From Variovorax jilinensis (GTDB taxonomy: Bacteria; Pseudomonadota; Gammaproteobacteria; Burkholderiales; Burkholderiaceae_C): a stretch of DNA of 64,000 bases. Shown here piece by piece: positions 61,471-64,000 of this stretch. The notes under the pieces are model-generated. The model was not told the DNA's origin. It was given only the letters and a program-made list of their open reading frames with translations, and did no database searches. Numbering within the stretch: position 1 is the first letter of the stretch; each line of letters starts with the position of its first letter. A program made the position numbers and the translations under genes. The stretch lies in assembly GCF_030316885.1 (NCBI RefSeq), contig NZ_JASZYQ010000001.1:496001-560000 (forward strand). Reading direction: 5' to 3'.

Positions 61471-62675
61471 CGCCCGGCCTCCGCCTGCACCAGCAGCAGA
61501 TCGCCTTCGCTGCGCACCTCGTAGCCGCGCGAGGACAGCGCGCTCTTGAGCGTGGCGAGGTCGCCGGCCTGCAGGCCGAGACCGCGCAGCCGCAGCTGGC
61601 CGGCGCTGAAGTCGATCGCGGTCGGCACGCGGCTGTTCGGCAGGCTGGCGGCCAGCGCCGCCAGCATGGGTTCGAGATCGGACGCGGCGACGCCGCCCGT
61701 GGCCTGCTGCAGCGCGGCGACCTCGCGCGTCATCTGCAGGGGGGCGTCGACCACCAGCTGCACCGAGGGAAAAGTCTGGGTCAGCACCGTGCGCACGGCA
61801 GAGCGCTTGGCGTCGATGGCGCTGCGTTCCTTCCAGGCCCAGGCGTTGAGTCCGATGAGTTGTGCCAGCACCAGCAGCAGCGCGCCCCAGCGGGCGGCCC
61901 GCCAGCGCGGACCGAACCACAGGTCGCGCGCCAGCGCAGCCGCCTTCTTGCTCGCGCGGGCGCGGCCGGTGGATGCGAGGTCGAACTGGGCCAGATCCCA
62001 TTCGGAACGGCTGGCCTGCAGCCAGCGGGCCGCGGGCTTGACGATCGGCACGCGGCGGCCGAGCACGCTCTCGGCCAGCTCGGCCACTGCGGGTTCGGCC
62101 AGCGCCGTGGTGTCGGCCGCGAGCGGGCCGGCCAGTGCCAGGCCGCCGGCGTCGAGCGGCAACGTGGCCACGCCTTCGCTGCCGCAGACCACGCACAGGG
62201 CCGCCTGCGGCTCGCCGATCGCGAACACCATCGGCGGCGAGCCTGCGGGTTGAGGCGTGAATTCCGGGAAGATGCGCGTGACCTTCCGACCCGCCGCCTC
62301 GAGCGCCTGCACGGCGGCGCGCAGCCAGATGCGGTTGCAGGCCGCCACCCAGACCGGCGCCGCGACGCGCGCTCCGGGCTCGAGCGCGAAGTGCAGGGTC
62401 TCGGGGTCGTCGAGCAGGCGATCCTCGAGCAGGCCGTTGAGCACCGAACGCAGGCGCACGGCGCCGCTCATGCTGCCCTGGGGCAGCGTCACCTGATGCC
62501 ACGACAGTGCCGCCGCGGGAACGCCGACCACCACCTCGTCGCTGCCGGGCAGCAGCGAGGGCACGGCGCTGCCCTGCGAACGGAGCTTGCGCCCGTCGCT
62601 CGACCAGACCGACCAGCCGTATTCGGCGGCGGACGAGCCCTGAACGAGAGGAATTGTTACAAGCAGCAAAGCCAT
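61467..62675 (-). CDS. gspL: Type II secretion system protein GspL
   Basis: A 402-residue inner-membrane subunit with a large cytoplasmic actin-like domain (about 1-230) that recruits GspE. A membrane helix follows (about 263-280, WGALLLVLAQLIGLNAWAW), and a periplasmic domain carries the typical LRLRGLGLQAGDLATLKSAL near the end. The start has no strong ribosome site and lies after a 130-nt gap from gspK that contains a palindromic repeat, so expression may depend partly on that region. The stop overlaps gspM. Confidence 0.88.
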   Translation of the reverse strand: MALLLVTIPLVQGSSAAEYGWSVWSSDGRKLRSQGSAVPSLLPGSDEVVVGVPAAALSWHQVTLPQGSMSGAVRLRSVLNGLLEDRLLDDPETLHFALEPGARVAAPVWVAACNRIWLRAAVQALEAAGRKVTRIFPEFTPQPAGSPPMVFAIGEPQAALCVVCGSEGVATLPLDAGGLALAGPLAADTTALAEPAVAELAESVLGRRVPIVKPAARWLQASRSEWDLAQFDLASTGRARASKKAAALARDLWFGPRWRAARWGALLLVLAQLIGLNAWAWKERSAIDAKRSAVRTVLTQTFPSVQLVVDAPLQMTREVAALQQATGGVAASDLEPMLAALAASLPNSRVPTAIDFSAGQLRLRGLGLQAGDLATLKSALSSRGYEVRSEGDLLLVQAEAGR

Positions 62676-62719
62676 CGAGGTGAGTGAAGGGTCGCTATTG
62701 TAGAAGGGGCCAGGGATCG

Positions 62720-62740
62720 ATGCTACTATTTTGATAGCAT
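62720..62740. repeat. Imperfect palindromic repeat, Comamonadaceae-type intergenic element
   Basis: ATGCTA (62720-62725) and TAGCAT (62735-62740) flank CTATTTTGA. This short A+T-rich dyad is of the GCTATCAAAATAGTAGC type that I recall as abundant between genes in Acidovorax, Variovorax and relatives. It lies in the 130-nt gap between gspK and gspL inside an otherwise tightly packed operon. I see only one copy in the window. Confidence 0.55.
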
Positions 62741-62805
62741 CTCAGGTAGATGGAATGGGCGCTGCGCTTATTTTTGACCCAATCTACGAGGGAGGGCCCT
62801 CGGGA

Positions 62806-63945
62806 TCAGGATCTGGGCGCCTCGAACGTGGCGCCGGCGCCACGCTCACGCCAGACGATTCGCAGCTCGATGCCGTCGCGCCGCAGCAGCGTTTGCTCCT
62901 CGACCCAGGTGCGGTCGATGCGCAGCCGGGCCTGGACTTCGAAGTAGCCGGTCGAGATGCTGTGCTGGTCGGGCGTGAACTGGGCGTTCTGGGTCACCAG
63001 CTTTCCGGCGTCGGCAAGCTCCTTGAAATACCCCTGGGCGCGGGCCGCGACGATGCGCTTGGCGCTCGCCAGGTCGAGCGAGGGCGTGCTCGCGAAGATC
63101 GCCTCGGCGCTCGCGGTGTTGAGGTTGAGCGGCGTGCGGGTGGGCAGCACCGTCACGTAGGGCTGCAATGCCGCCACCGTGGACGGCGACAGGCCCAGCC
63201 ACGTCAGTTGCGCGGTGCGCTGCGGGGTCAGCGGCCCGGTGCTGCTGCCGGTGGTGGCCGCCTCGCCGACCGTCCCGCCGTCGGCAGCGGCGGCGGCAGG
63301 CGTGCCGCTGGCCGCACCGGTGTTCGCGGCGGCGGCCGCAGCGGCCGTTGCCGCGGCAGTGGCAGCCGCGGTCGCGGGATCGATGCCCGCGGAAGCGGCC
63401 GTCGCGGGCGCGGCCCGCTGCAGGTTCGCGGTCAGCAGCGCCAGCTCCTCGGCGGGCAGCCGCAACAGCTCGAACAACTTCTTGAAGGCGGCCTGAGAGG
63501 CCGCGACCGGCTTGCCGCCCGACACCAGGTTCATGACGTTGAGCTTGGACTGGGCGTCGACGATGCGGCCCGACATGAAGGCCTCGGGCAGGCCCTCGAG
63601 CGCGTCGCTCGCGATGTTCTTGTCGGCAGCGAGGAAGGTCGTCAGCTTGGCTTCCTCGAGCGGCACCGCCCAGGGCTCGGCCAGGTGATCGGCACCCTTG
63701 CCGCCCGCAGCGGCGTTGGCGCGCGCGTCCTCGCGCAGGATCAGCCGCGTCCAGTCGAGCGCGCCGATCAGCACCCAGCCGGCCTGCGAGCGCGCGCGCT
63801 CGGCGGCCTCGACCTCGGCCGCTCGCCACTGCTGCCAGAGCGCAGCGACCGCGAAGGTCGCGACCAGGGTCACCGTCAGCATCGCGGTCAGCAGCGCCGC
63901 ACCGCGCTGGCGTACCGAACGAAGGGGGAGCGGGCGTCGGATCAT
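62806..63945 (-). CDS. gspK: Type II secretion minor pseudopilin GspK
   Basis: A 379-residue minor pseudopilin. The prepilin-type leader RSVRQRGAALLTAMLTVTLV has the cleavage site at Gly and the hydrophobic helix, with the usual absence of Glu+5 in GspK. The large alpha domain includes GRIVDAQSKLNVMNLVSGGK and the C-terminal PLNLNTASAEAIFASTPSLD, the GspK helix-hairpin motif. Between them (about residues 180-235) is a low-complexity run of Ala, Gly and Thr, making it longer than typical. The ATG overlaps the gspJ stop by 4 nt. GspK sits at the tip of the pseudopilus. Confidence 0.93.
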   Translation of the reverse strand: MIRRPLPLRSVRQRGAALLTAMLTVTLVATFAVAALWQQWRAAEVEAAERARSQAGWVLIGALDWTRLILREDARANAAAGGKGADHLAEPWAVPLEEAKLTTFLAADKNIASDALEGLPEAFMSGRIVDAQSKLNVMNLVSGGKPVAASQAAFKKLFELLRLPAEELALLTANLQRAAPATAASAGIDPATAAATAAATAAAAAAANTGAASGTPAAAAADGGTVGEAATTGSSTGPLTPQRTAQLTWLGLSPSTVAALQPYVTVLPTRTPLNLNTASAEAIFASTPSLDLASAKRIVAARAQGYFKELADAGKLVTQNAQFTPDQHSISTGYFEVQARLRIDRTWVEEQTLLRRDGIELRIVWRERGAGATFEAPRS

Positions 63946-64000
63946 GTCTTCGGCACCGTCACGGTCGGGCGCACCCAGTCGCGCGTCACGAGGCCCGAGA
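63942..64000 (-). CDS. gspJ: GspJ C-terminal end (partial), type II minor pseudopilin
   Basis: Only the last 18 residues are visible: GLVTRDWVRPTVTVPKT before a TGA at 63944-63942. The stop overlaps the gspK ATG (ATGA), and the sequence fits the GspJ ending, where an RxWxRP-type segment is usual. The gene continues beyond the window end. Position directly before gspK is the standard order in type II secretion operons. Confidence 0.75.
   Translation of the reverse strand, partial: SGLVTRDWVRPTVTVPKT

Overview
The window is about 64 kb of very GC-rich DNA from a betaproteobacterium, most likely family Comamonadaceae and Variovorax-like. The basis is the gene content (tandem cyanophycin synthetases with a partner ABC transporter and DUF1854 protein, a GspD-N type II secretion operon, a RpoE/ChrR-type cluster), two intergenic elements that look like family-typical repeats, and the base composition. 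This is an inference from content, not a database match. Genes are packed tightly, often with 4-nt ATGA/GTGA overlaps. No gap exceeds 300 bases (largest: 4298-4548, 2685-2924, 36132-36353, 11064-11281). I saw no tRNA, rRNA, transposase, prophage gene or CRISPR array, so this looks like ordinary chromosome.

Layout. 1-6.6 kb: end of glmU, an Lrp/AsnC regulator, glmS (amino-sugar synthesis), a small membrane protein, an OmpA-like protein, a glutathione transferase, and a LysR regulator divergent from a tautomerase. 6.6-14.9 kb: a stress and lipid-modification region with two exported proteins (one a fasciclin), a cyclopropane-fatty-acid-type methyltransferase, DUF1365 and a flavin oxidoreductase. 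These are divergent from an ECF sigma factor and its ChrR-like zinc/cupin anti-sigma; DUF2177, DUF1295 and a second CFA-type methyltransferase follow. Four promoter-like sites of the form (T/C)GATC(C/T)-N18-TA precede the sigma gene, the flavin operon, the second methyltransferase operon and the fasciclin gene, which defines a compact candidate regulon.

15-32 kb: a TPR/beta-barrel protein, an arginine antiporter with arginine deiminase, then a long same-strand array. It holds an RND adaptor and pump, an unknown membrane protein, a seven-gene Mrp-type cation/proton antiporter (E-F-G-B-C-D-D2), an outer-membrane efflux factor and an AI-2E/PerM-family transporter. 32-43.8 kb: accessory envelope genes, including two paralogous glycine-zipper lipoproteins, an aldehyde dehydrogenase, several exported or barrel proteins, a formylglycine-generating enzyme with its active-site cysteine pair, an orphan FixJ/NarL-type response regulator and a CYTH-CHAD protein.

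43.8-51.7 kb: a cyanophycin module with cphA1, a second synthetase with a degenerate and truncated Mur-ligase half, and a divergent ABC transporter plus DUF1854 protein. 51.7-55.1 kb: queC, an SbmA/YddA-like ABC transporter and a 5'-nucleotidase. 55.1-64 kb: a minus-strand type II secretion operon, gspJ(partial)-K-L-M-N-D-E-F, running on into the 5'-nucleotidase gene.
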